DNA of 61,959 nucleotides from Oscillospiraceae bacterium (GTDB lineage: Bacteria > Bacillota > Clostridia > Oscillospirales > Ruminococcaceae). The stretch is from assembly GCA_016288755.1 (NCBI GenBank), contig JAEELE010000114.1, positions 1 through 61,959 of the forward strand. The letters are read 5' to 3'. The notes under the pieces were generated by a model. That model worked only from the letters and a program-made list of their open reading frames with translations, had not been told where the DNA came from and did no database searches. This document shows, piece after piece, positions 43,345 through 51,407 of the stretch (position 1 is its first letter; the number at the start of each line of letters is the position of its first letter). Position numbers and translations under genes: made by a program.

Positions 43345-44715
43345 TTAACAGGAGACAGCGGGCGCTGTTTTTTGCAGAATCGCCTTGCTGCGCCACTTGC
43401 CGTGCTGATAGCGGATCCAGCCGACCAGCCCGGTCACGAGCCATGTGATGCAGGTCGTGTACCAGATCGCGCGGTAATCCATGCCGAGGAGCTGAGTCAT
43501 CACCAGCGCACCGCCGATGCGGCAGATCACCTCTGCCATGCCGTTGATCAGCGCGTAGCCGGTGTCGCCCGCACCGTTCAGGAAGCCGCGGATCACATGG
43601 ATCGACCCGAGCGGAATATAGCAGAGCGAGGTCGTGCGCAGCGCAAAGCAGCCGATCGAAACAGCCTCTGCGCCGGAGATAAAGCAGCGGATGATCAGCC
43701 CGCCCGCTGCCCAGAAGACCGCAGCGATCACCAGTGCAAAGCCGCTGGAAATGCGCAGACCCGCGCGCAGGCCGTTCTCGGCGCGGGCGGTCTGTCCTGC
43801 GCCGACATTCTGCCCGGAGAAGGTCGAAAGCGAAGCATTGAGCGATATGAACGGCTGCTGGATCAGCTGCTCAACCCGCATGGATGCCGTATAAGCTGCC
43901 ATGACCGAGCGTCCGAAGCCGTTTGTCACGCGCTGCAGGGCTGTCATGGAGACCGCGATCAGACCGCTCTGCAGCGCGATCGGGATGCCCGTGCGCAGCG
44001 TCAGCGCGATCATGCTGCACGAGATGCGGAAATCCTCTGCGGACATCTGCAGCTCGGGCATCCGGGAGAACGCAAAGACGATGCACGAGACCGCCGAAAT
44101 GATCTGCGACAGCACCGTTGCGGCGGCTGCGCCCGCGACGCCCCATTGCAGCGCCATGACAAACAGAAGGTCGAGCGCGATATTCAGCACACTTGCCAGC
44201 GCGAGGAAGATCAGCGGCGTCTTGGAATCGCCGAGGGCACGCATCACGGCATTGATCCAGTTGTAGGCGGCGACTGCGAGCGTTCCGCCGCAGGTGATGC
44301 GCATATACTGCACGGAGAGGTCGATCAGCCCGGGGTCGGTGTGCATCAGCTGCAGGACCGGTTTTGTCAGAATGACGGAGACAAGGCTGATCATGACGCC
44401 GAATGCGGCAGTCACCAGCGCGGAGTTCCAGACAGCGGCGCGCATCCGCTGCATTGCACCGGCGCCGAAAAACTGCGCGATCATGATGCCCGCGCCGGTC
44501 GCGAGCCCGAGACAGAGCGTGTAGAACAGATAGGTCACAGAGCCGGTCGCCCCGACGGCAGCAAGCGCGTCATCGCCGAGCTGCTTGCCGACGATCGCGG
44601 TATCTGCGAGATTATAGAGCTGCTGGAGCAGATTTCCCGCCAGCAGCGGCAGCGCAAACCGGATGATCAGCTGCGGTTCCCTGCCGGATGTCATATCCAC
44701 AGCGGCTGTGTGCAT
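43345..44715 (-). CDS. MATE family efflux transporter
   Basis: A 456-residue transporter with twelve membrane spans, which exports cationic drugs or metabolites in exchange for Na+ or H+. Family features: LPLLAGNLLQQLYNLADTAI near residue 25, AAVGATGSVTYLF, and the mirrored half with NAVMRALGDSKTPLI and GQNVGAGQTARAENG. The ATG at 44715 has AAGGAGG six bases upstream. Transcribed alone from a strong promoter with a hairpin leader. Confidence 0.95.
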   Translation of the reverse strand: MHTAAVDMTSGREPQLIIRFALPLLAGNLLQQLYNLADTAIVGKQLGDDALAAVGATGSVTYLFYTLCLGLATGAGIMIAQFFGAGAMQRMRAAVWNSALVTAAFGVMISLVSVILTKPVLQLMHTDPGLIDLSVQYMRITCGGTLAVAAYNWINAVMRALGDSKTPLIFLALASVLNIALDLLFVMALQWGVAGAAAATVLSQIISAVSCIVFAFSRMPELQMSAEDFRISCSMIALTLRTGIPIALQSGLIAVSMTALQRVTNGFGRSVMAAYTASMRVEQLIQQPFISLNASLSTFSGQNVGAGQTARAENGLRAGLRISSGFALVIAAVFWAAGGLIIRCFISGAEAVSIGCFALRTTSLCYIPLGSIHVIRGFLNGAGDTGYALINGMAEVICRIGGALVMTQLLGMDYRAIWYTTCITWLVTGLVGWIRYQHGKWRSKAILQKTAPAVSC

Positions 44716-44738
44716 ACGGATTCCTCCTTCACAAAGCA

Positions 44739-44767
44739 GGCGCCCGGGCTCAGAATTCCCGGGCGCC
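44739..44767 (-). promoter_or_regulatory. GC-rich hairpin in the MATE leader
   Basis: GGCGCCCGGG and CCCGGGCGCC are perfect 10-bp arms around a 9-nt centre, between the -10 and the ribosome binding site. No T-run follows, so it may be an operator or an RNA structure affecting translation. Confidence 0.6.
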
Positions 44768-44774
44768 GTTCCAT

Positions 44775-44803
44775 ATCATAGCACATCCGACAGGCATTGT
44801 CAA
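44775..44803 (-). promoter_or_regulatory. Sigma-A promoter of the MATE gene
   Basis: Minus strand TTGACA (44798-44803), 17 bp, TATGAT (44775-44780) with extended TG. Confidence 0.85.
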
Positions 44804-44829
44804 GGGGGCAAATCTGTTTTTTCCATAAA

Positions 44830-45597
44830 TCAGGAGAAAAGTGCCGCTTTGGTCTTCTGCGACCACGGATACTGCTCCATGTATTTGCCGAGCTTGGCGG
44901 CACGCACCGGCTTGCCGTCGAGGTAGTCGTAATAATCGCAGCGGACCTTCTTCACATTGATGCTGTAGTAGCCGTGGCGGCTGTTGATGACCTCCCCGAT
45001 GCCGAAGGAGGAAAACGTGCTGCGGATATCATAGATGATGTTGTGGATGTAATTGCGTTTCTTGGCGGTGTCCTCCCCGTCGGACCACAGCAGCGTGCGC
45101 AGCTCGTCGTCGGAGACCTCGGCGCCGCGGCGGTCGATCAGAAACGCGAGAACCTCCTTGCTGCCCTTGCGCTCGAATTTCAGCGGGATATCGTTGACGA
45201 AGACCTCAAAATGCCCGAAGCACTGCACGCGGATGCTGCGCAGCGGATGCCGCAGATGTGCAAGCGCCTTTTCCAGATCGGGCTGTGTGACCGGCTTGAC
45301 GAGATAGCCGCTCGCAAAGCTGTCCATCGCATCCGCCTTGAATTCGGGATGCCCCGTGTAGAGAATGATGTTCATGTCCGGCACGAGCTCCGCAGCCTGC
45401 TTCATCAGCGTGATGCCGTCAATGCCGGGCAGGTCGACATCCACAAAGGCGATATCCGGCTGATTCTCTCCGATGTAGTGCAGAAAGGCGTCTGCATAGA
45501 GCACGCCCTCGTGGATGCCCTCGGGGTCGATCCTTCGCAGGATGCGCTGCAGGGATTTGACCGCAAGCTGTTCGTCGTCTACTGTAATGGTATGCAT
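44830..45597 (-). CDS. Response regulator with SARP/OmpR-type output domain
   Basis: A 255-residue regulator. The receiver domain has the acidic pair VDDEQ, phospho-acceptor Asp53 in FVDVDLPGIDG and Lys in GYLVKPV. The output domain, from about 125 (VQCFGHFEVFVNDIPLKFERKG), resembles the winged helix of SARP and OmpR regulators rather than LytTR, which is the more common partner of this kinase type. It overlaps the kinase gene by 19 bp. Possible targets are the MATE gene just downstream or the sensor genes nearby; this is inferred. Confidence 0.9.
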   Translation of the reverse strand: MHTITVDDEQLAVKSLQRILRRIDPEGIHEGVLYADAFLHYIGENQPDIAFVDVDLPGIDGITLMKQAAELVPDMNIILYTGHPEFKADAMDSFASGYLVKPVTQPDLEKALAHLRHPLRSIRVQCFGHFEVFVNDIPLKFERKGSKEVLAFLIDRRGAEVSDDELRTLLWSDGEDTAKKRNYIHNIIYDIRSTFSSFGIGEVINSRHGYYSINVKKVRCDYYDYLDGKPVRAAKLGKYMEQYPWSQKTKAALFS

Positions 45598-46868
45598 GTT
45601 GTATTGCTCCTTTCATCCGGAATCCGGATCGTGACGACCGTCCAGCCGTCCTCGCGTGCAACGGTCAGCGTGCCGCTGCACATCAGCTTCAGTCTCGATT
45701 CCGTGTTTTTCAGTCCGATGCTGTTTTTGCCGAAGGTCTCGGCATTTTCCTCAAAGCCGCTGCCGTTGTCGCGGATCTCAATGATCACGCTGCCCTCTGC
45801 CGCATAGGAGACGATGCGGACGCGCGCATCGGGCGAATAGCGGTCGACGCCGTGCTTGAGCGCATTCTCGACCAGCGGCTCCACGCTCAGCGCCGGCAGC
45901 ATGAAGTCTGTGAAGCGCAGATCGTATTCCACCTGAAACTGCTTGGTCTCATCGGCGTATTCCAGCGCGATATATTCGCGCACGGCATTGAGCTCCTCCG
46001 TGAAGGGGACCAGCCTGCCGCTGTCGGTGGCGGAGAGATTATTGCGCAGATAGGCGGAAAAGTGGTCGATCAGCTCGGCGGCGCGCTCAGGGTCTTCATA
46101 GCAGAGCTCACGGATCGCCAGCAGCGAATTGTTGATGAAATGCGGCTTGATCTGCGAGAGCATCAGCGTGAGCTTGCTCTTTTCAAGCTCGATGTCCTTC
46201 TGGTGCAGCTCGGCGCGGGTATCGTTGTAATCGAGCGCGACCAGATACACCGTATAGACGATCATTTCAAAGGCGATGACCTCACCCAGACGGTTTGTGA
46301 CGATGTTTTCATATTCAAGAAAAGCGGTCAGCAGCATCGTGAGTGCGAAAAACAGCACGATGATCGACTGAAATCGTCTTCCGTTTTTGATCAGCTGCAG
46401 CGATTCCACCGTGAAGACAAACAGATAAAAGCAGCTCATCAGAATCGGGAGGGGCCGCAGAAAACCGGCCTGAAAGATGTGGGGCTTTAAAAAGTAATAT
46501 GTGATTCCGGCGCCGAACAGATCCGCGATCTCGAAGAAGCAGAACAGGATGTACGGCACGATCAGCAGTACGGAATAGGTCTTTGAATGCTTTGCAACCA
46601 GAAAGGTTTCCAGAAGCGGCAGCAGCGGATAGATGCAGTAAATGCCGGATGTTTTGATATAATTCCACACGACACCGTGATGATAGGTTTCGGTCCAGTA
46701 TTCCAGATAATTCAAAAGCAGAAGAATCAGCACCAGAATCAGAATTGCCCCGGCGAGCCGTGTACCGCGGATGTGCATACTTCGGTTTGCGTAGAGAATG
46801 ACCGCAGCGCCCACCAGAATCAGAAGCGCTGTATAATTGAGTGAGATAAAATCCAGTACATAGTACAC
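45579..46868 (-). CDS. Membrane sensor histidine kinase (LytS/YehU type)
   Basis: A 429-residue kinase. Residues 1-205 hold six or seven membrane spans with almost no ectodomain, so the signal is likely sensed in the membrane. The kinase core has the phospho-accepting His in QIKPHFINNSL, then PALSVEPLVENALKHGVDR and the G-box IEIRDNGSGF with IGLKNTESRLKL. ATG 46868 has GGAGGTGA upstream. First gene of a two-gene operon with the response regulator. Confidence 0.94.
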   Translation of the reverse strand: MYYVLDFISLNYTALLILVGAAVILYANRSMHIRGTRLAGAILILVLILLLLNYLEYWTETYHHGVVWNYIKTSGIYCIYPLLPLLETFLVAKHSKTYSVLLIVPYILFCFFEIADLFGAGITYYFLKPHIFQAGFLRPLPILMSCFYLFVFTVESLQLIKNGRRFQSIIVLFFALTMLLTAFLEYENIVTNRLGEVIAFEMIVYTVYLVALDYNDTRAELHQKDIELEKSKLTLMLSQIKPHFINNSLLAIRELCYEDPERAAELIDHFSAYLRNNLSATDSGRLVPFTEELNAVREYIALEYADETKQFQVEYDLRFTDFMLPALSVEPLVENALKHGVDRYSPDARVRIVSYAAEGSVIIEIRDNGSGFEENAETFGKNSIGLKNTESRLKLMCSGTLTVAREDGWTVVTIRIPDERSNTTCIPLQ

Positions 46869-46909
46869 ACCTTCACCTCCGCACTGCGTATTCGGAATGC
46901 TGTGCCTCT

Positions 46910-46938
46910 ATTATAACATATGAACTGAGAAAATGCAA
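46910..46938 (-). promoter_or_regulatory. Sigma-A promoter of the two-component operon
   Basis: Minus strand TTGCAT (46933-46938), 17 bp, TATAAT (46910-46915) with extended TG. Confidence 0.75.
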
Positions 46939-46948
46939 TGGGTACAAG

Positions 46949-46978
46949 GAAAACGGGCTCCGTCCAAGCAGAGCCCGT
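46949..46978 (-). terminator. Terminator of the SGNH hydrolase gene
   Basis: Minus strand ACGGGCTC pairs with GAGCCCGT around a 10-nt loop, followed by TTTTCC. It lies 16 bp after the stop. Confidence 0.85.
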
Positions 46979-46994
46979 CATACATCGGATTCAT

Positions 46995-49820
46995 TCAGCG
47001 ACCGGATTCCGTTTCATCTCTCCGGCGGAAAACGCCCGACCCGATCACGGCTGCTGCGCCCAGAGCGGTCAGAAGCCAGCCGCAGAGCATCAGGAGCATG
47101 CTGTCTGCAGCGGTGACGCCGGTCTGCGGGAGATCGACCGTCTCGCCTGCGTTGTTCGTGCCGGTGCCGGTCGCCGTGTCGATCACATAGGTGTCGACGG
47201 TGTTTCCGTCGGCATCGGTCAGCGTGACCGTGATCTGTCCGTTTGCCTTCTCCGTGACCGACGCGGACACCTCCGACCCGGTCTTTTTGCGGTAATCGTT
47301 CTCTGCCCAGCCGCACAGCGTTTCGTCGTCCGCGATCTGCGCGGCGGCGATGACCGTGACGGCGATCTGTGCTTCGACCGGCACAAAATTCCCGTCCGCG
47401 GCATCGGTGATGACGACCCGGCAGAGATATTCGCCCGCTTCCGGTGCGCTGCCGACCGGTTCGCCGTCAGAGAGCAGCGTGACCGCAGCCGATGCTTCGC
47501 CGTTTGCCAGTCTGTCCAGCAGAAGCTGTGCCGTCGGGGTATGCGCGGCAAACGAAAGGCTCTCCGCAGTGATCGCTTCACCTGCACAGAGCGGCTGCTC
47601 TGCGGTGACGGCGATCTCGCCGCTGACGTCGGCGGCAGTGATCTGCCAGCGCACCGGCGCACTGCCGGTATATGCGCCCGCACCGAGAATTTCGATGCTG
47701 TATTCGCCCGCGTCAATACCGGGCTCAATGCTGCCGATCGTGAAATCCGCGTCAGTCAGCGTGCGGAAGCTGAAAACCTCGCTCGGAATATCCGATTCTG
47801 CTGCGATCGGATAGGGATACAGCGTTTTCCCGCCGACAGCGTCCGCATCGACCGTTCCCTCAAAGACCGGGATCTGATAGCGGAGCAAACCGGTGAGGTC
47901 GGCTTTTCCGGGCGCCTGTGCGCTGCCTGTATACACAAATTCCGGCAAGCTGCTGCAGATCAGGGTATCTGCCGACAGCACGCGCTCCCGCGTCACAAAC
48001 GCACAGCCCGTTTCCGTCTCCAGCGTCTGCGCGGAATACTTTTCGGCACGGATGCTGTCCGTGTCCTTCTGATACGCAAGCGTGATGCGTTCAGCGGAAA
48101 TGCCGCTGTCTGCCGCAAATGTTCCGCCCGACAGCACGATCGCAGTCTCTGCGGTCAGTGCGTATTCGGCATCGGTCTCAAGCCGCACACTGCCGCCGTA
48201 CTGATAGTAGCTGCCGACCGATGCGCCGCCGCAGAGCACTAGCGCGCCGGAGCCCGATTCCTGCCCGTATACGCAGAGCGCGCCTGAGCCGGTCAGCGAT
48301 GAGAGCGTCAGTGTGCAGCCGTCCGTGAGAATCAGCCAGACGTCGCCGCTGAGGTTCAGTGCATCGTCAAATTGGAGGGTATTCTCTGCGGCATACCAGC
48401 CCGGGGCAAGCTCCGTTTCGCTGCCGCTCAGGATCACGGCTTCGACCGACTGCGCTGTGCCGTTTTCATCGAGATAGGTGAATGTCCCACGCTGTGCCTG
48501 CGGGGCTGTGACCGGAATCACCAGCTCTGCCGATTCGGGCGCCTGATCGCTGCCCGGGATCGCCGCTTCCGCACTGACATGCGCAAATCCTGCAGCGGCA
48601 TCCGCTTCGGTGATCTGATAGGTGAATCTGTACAGCGCCGTTTCGCCCGGTGCGACCGACAGCACGGCACTGTCAGCGGCTTCATCCGAACCGTTGAAGC
48701 GGAGCGATACATCGACCGGCTGCTCCGCGTCGGTGCTGACCATCACCTCGACTGCGACCGTATCTCCGGCGGCGGTCGGCTGAGCGTCCGTGCTCATGCT
48801 GAGCTGCAGCGCCGGAGCGACCGTGTTCTCCGCCTCGAGCCGGTCGATCACCGCCTGCACGGCTCTGGCGTAGGCTTTGGCGCCCTCCGCGTTCGGGTGC
48901 ACGGAATACGAGCTGACAAAGGTGTTTTTGTCGAGATCCTGTGCCTGCGCAAAGAGCACGACGCCGTTGAGATAGGCGTCCTCGGCATAAGCCTCATGCC
49001 CTGCGAATTCCTCCTCCACCGGCACAAAGAAGATGTTTAAGCCCTCGTCGCTGCACTCGGCAACAAGGCGTTCGATCTCATCATTGAACAACGCAGTGGC
49101 TTCATTGACTGCGGTGCAGTTTGCAGCCTTGATCCACGGGTTGCCGTCCGGCGACAGCAGCGGCGGATAGCCCGCGACAATGATCCTCGCCTGCGGACCC
49201 GCTGCCTCCGAAATATCATAATACGATTGCTTCAGATTCTCGCGGATGCCGCCTGCCTCGTAAAAATGCGTCCAGACCTGCTCGAGCTTGGTCGTCAGAT
49301 CGGTGTCGCCGAAGCCCGCAGCACAGGTGATGATGCTTGAAAATCCTGCGTCATTGCCGCCGAGCGAGAGCGTCACATAGTCGACCGTTCCCGGCGCGAT
49401 GCCGTCAAACACGTCCAGCTGCGGCGCCAGCGCCTTGGAGCCCTGCACATCCTTGAGCGTGTAGCGCTTGACAAAGCTGTTTTTCAGATGCACGGTCTCC
49501 GCGCCGGATGCAGCGACGAAGAACCAGTTTTCGCCGCGGTGCTCCGCCATCGTGCCGGAGACGCCCGGGAGCGTCAGCTGTCCCGACCAGCAGAGCTGTG
49601 AACGGTGCGCAAGCCAGTCCTCATCCTGCACCTTCACGGCGTTTTCCTGCTCCTGCCCGAAAAAGGGCTCGATGCCCTCGCCGGAGGAATAGGAATCGCC
49701 GAGCGACACGATGATGCGTCTGTCCTCCGCGGCGGAGGCTGCCGCAAAGGTCTCCGGAATGCAGCAGCAGGCGGTGAATGCAGCCGCACAGCAGCAAATC
49801 ATCCGTTTCAGAGTGTTCAT
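46995..49820 (-). CDS. LPQTG-anchored SGNH/GDSL hydrolase
   Basis: A 941-residue surface protein. Residues 1-31 are a signal peptide. The SGNH esterase domain, about 34-330, has Ser43 in VSLGDSYSSGEG, LSLGGNDAGF and His308 in SVHPNAEGAKAYA. Beta-rich domains fill about 340-880. The C-terminus is a sortase signal: LPQTG at 897-901, a hydrophobic span and RRRDE. It probably deacylates a wall or extracellular ester; the substrate is unknown. The ATG at 49820 follows AGGTGA; an in-frame start 27 codons earlier has no signal peptide. It lies 28 bp downstream of the CARF nuclease gene with no terminator between. Confidence 0.9.
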   Translation of the reverse strand: MNTLKRMICCCAAAFTACCCIPETFAAASAAEDRRIIVSLGDSYSSGEGIEPFFGQEQENAVKVQDEDWLAHRSQLCWSGQLTLPGVSGTMAEHRGENWFFVAASGAETVHLKNSFVKRYTLKDVQGSKALAPQLDVFDGIAPGTVDYVTLSLGGNDAGFSSIITCAAGFGDTDLTTKLEQVWTHFYEAGGIRENLKQSYYDISEAAGPQARIIVAGYPPLLSPDGNPWIKAANCTAVNEATALFNDEIERLVAECSDEGLNIFFVPVEEEFAGHEAYAEDAYLNGVVLFAQAQDLDKNTFVSSYSVHPNAEGAKAYARAVQAVIDRLEAENTVAPALQLSMSTDAQPTAAGDTVAVEVMVSTDAEQPVDVSLRFNGSDEAADSAVLSVAPGETALYRFTYQITEADAAAGFAHVSAEAAIPGSDQAPESAELVIPVTAPQAQRGTFTYLDENGTAQSVEAVILSGSETELAPGWYAAENTLQFDDALNLSGDVWLILTDGCTLTLSSLTGSGALCVYGQESGSGALVLCGGASVGSYYQYGGSVRLETDAEYALTAETAIVLSGGTFAADSGISAERITLAYQKDTDSIRAEKYSAQTLETETGCAFVTRERVLSADTLICSSLPEFVYTGSAQAPGKADLTGLLRYQIPVFEGTVDADAVGGKTLYPYPIAAESDIPSEVFSFRTLTDADFTIGSIEPGIDAGEYSIEILGAGAYTGSAPVRWQITAADVSGEIAVTAEQPLCAGEAITAESLSFAAHTPTAQLLLDRLANGEASAAVTLLSDGEPVGSAPEAGEYLCRVVITDAADGNFVPVEAQIAVTVIAAAQIADDETLCGWAENDYRKKTGSEVSASVTEKANGQITVTLTDADGNTVDTYVIDTATGTGTNNAGETVDLPQTGVTAADSMLLMLCGWLLTALGAAAVIGSGVFRRRDETESGR

Positions 49821-49848
49821 AAGATTCACCTGTTCCTTTCTGAGTTCG

Positions 49849-51186
49849 TTATGCGGTCGGGAGCTTTGCCTTTGGCAGCGCCATTGCAAGCGCCAGCGCA
49901 TCGGTCAGCTCGTCATCGCTCTTTTCGTGCACATTTTCGATGATCTCGATGCCCATATCCGCGGCACGCTGCAGCAGATGCGGTCTTGTGCTGCCGAGGG
50001 AATGCGAGGAATTCGTCGTGACAATGATCTTTTTCCCGTAGCCGCCGCCGAAGCGCTCGCAGACCGAATAGAGCTTGTACAGCTCCTCTGCGTTGAAAAT
50101 GCCGTTTTTGCAGGAGATAAAGCAAGGCGTCATTCCGCAGATCGCCGCGACGTCGATCTCATTGGTCGTGTCGACGGTGGAATCGGGATCGTCCGGGTCG
50201 GTGCGGAATTTGTCAGCGGCAGAGAAGTCATCGTCGCCGTCCCAGTCGACCGTGACGCCGGTGCGGCAGTCGCCGCCGCGCGGACCGAGCAGCTCCGAGC
50301 AGATCATATAGATCTTCAGCTCCAGCAGCAAGCCCGCCTTCGTCAGGCACTGCCGGACCTGATCGTTCTTGAATTCGATGTAGGTATCATCCTCCTCAAC
50401 GCGGCAGTCCAGCAGATTTGAGCGGATGAAAAAGCACAGATATTCATAGAACAGATCGCCGTTTTCGCCGGTCAGATAGCTGTCACGGAAACAGGGGCTC
50501 GCGATCGTGATGCGGTTGCGGTCTTCGCGGGCGCCCTGCTCGGCATCGAGCGCACCGAGCTGCGAGACGACTTTGTTCCAGGCATTCGGCGCCGATTCCG
50601 TCAGCCCCTCCCGAATGCCTTTGCTGCACGCATTCCACATCAGCATGACATCGCACATGAATTCGACCGTCCAGACATAGCCGCCCGGAATACAGTCGCT
50701 GCCGTCCGCACAGATGATCGAGGCGCCGTGCAGCAGCAGATTTTCCTCGACGGTGTTGGAGCACGAAACATCGAGCCTTCTGCCGTCCTCGCTGCCGATC
50801 GAAAAGGCGCGCAGGCTCCGCAGCCTGCTGCTGATCTGGCAGAGCTCGATCTCCGGATGCCGTTCGCACAGAACGCCGAGTCCGATCAGGATCAGGTCCT
50901 CGCCGCCTGTGACCTCGACATGGAATCTGCAGTCATCGTTTGCAGAATAAATGCCCTCGAGCTTTTCGATGATATCCCGCAGGGAGTCGCGCTTGACCTG
51001 CACATATTCGATCTCCAGCGCGGTGAGACCCTTGCGGTCGAAGTATCTCCGCAGGACCGGGAGCCTCCGTGCAGTAAATTGCTTTGCGGCATCTCCGCCG
51101 ACATAGATCACCTTATCCGGGGAAAACGCAACAGTGCCTACCACATTATTGATCGGACGTTCATCAAGCAGCTCCACAACGGTCAT
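49849..51186 (-). CDS. Card1-like CARF nuclease (DUF1887 type), orphan
   Basis: A 445-residue protein. Residues 1-150 (MTVVELLDERPINNVVGTVA, VIYVGGDAAKQF, FHVEVTGGEDLILIGL) look like the CARF-type Rossmann fold that binds cyclic oligoadenylate in Card1/Can2. The C-terminal part has NEIDVAAICGMTPCFISCKNG and YKLYSVCERFGGGYGKKIIV split over the last 90 residues: a PD-(D/E)xK-type site (Glu/Asp ... Ser-Cys-Lys) as in Card1. ATG 51186 has GAGGGTGA upstream; a start 49 codons earlier is unsupported. No cas gene or CRISPR array lies in the window. Signal and role are therefore open. Confidence 0.82.
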   Translation of the reverse strand: MTVVELLDERPINNVVGTVAFSPDKVIYVGGDAAKQFTARRLPVLRRYFDRKGLTALEIEYVQVKRDSLRDIIEKLEGIYSANDDCRFHVEVTGGEDLILIGLGVLCERHPEIELCQISSRLRSLRAFSIGSEDGRRLDVSCSNTVEENLLLHGASIICADGSDCIPGGYVWTVEFMCDVMLMWNACSKGIREGLTESAPNAWNKVVSQLGALDAEQGAREDRNRITIASPCFRDSYLTGENGDLFYEYLCFFIRSNLLDCRVEEDDTYIEFKNDQVRQCLTKAGLLLELKIYMICSELLGPRGGDCRTGVTVDWDGDDDFSAADKFRTDPDDPDSTVDTTNEIDVAAICGMTPCFISCKNGIFNAEELYKLYSVCERFGGGYGKKIIVTTNSSHSLGSTRPHLLQRAADMGIEIIENVHEKSDDELTDALALAMALPKAKLPTA

Positions 51187-51243
51187 AGCTTCACCCTCTT
51201 TTCGCTCACAGTCTCCGTCTGAAATATACAAATATCTGATTAT

Positions 51244-51273
51244 ATCATAGCATACGATTGATGCTTTTGTCAA
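51244..51273 (-). promoter_or_regulatory. Sigma-A promoter of the CARF nuclease operon
   Basis: Minus strand TTGACA (51268-51273), 18 bp, TATGAT (51244-51249) with extended TG; a second TATAAT overlaps a few bases downstream. Confidence 0.75.
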
Positions 51274-51356
51274 GCGGTCTGTCCGCCTTCCCGATTCAGC
51301 CGTCTGAAATCCGGACGCTGCTTTGATACACACCTGATGATGAAGCGCCGCTGCGC

Positions 51357-51399
51357 AAAAGCACGCAGAAGGACCCAGAGCTTTTCGCCCTGAGTCCTT
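51357..51399 (-). terminator. Terminator of the GH95 gene
   Basis: On the minus strand AAGGACTCAG pairs with CTGGGTCCTT (one G-U), followed by CTGCGTGCTTTTG. The T-tract is displaced, so efficiency is uncertain. Confidence 0.6.
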
Positions 51400-51407
51400 C
51401 GCGGCTG

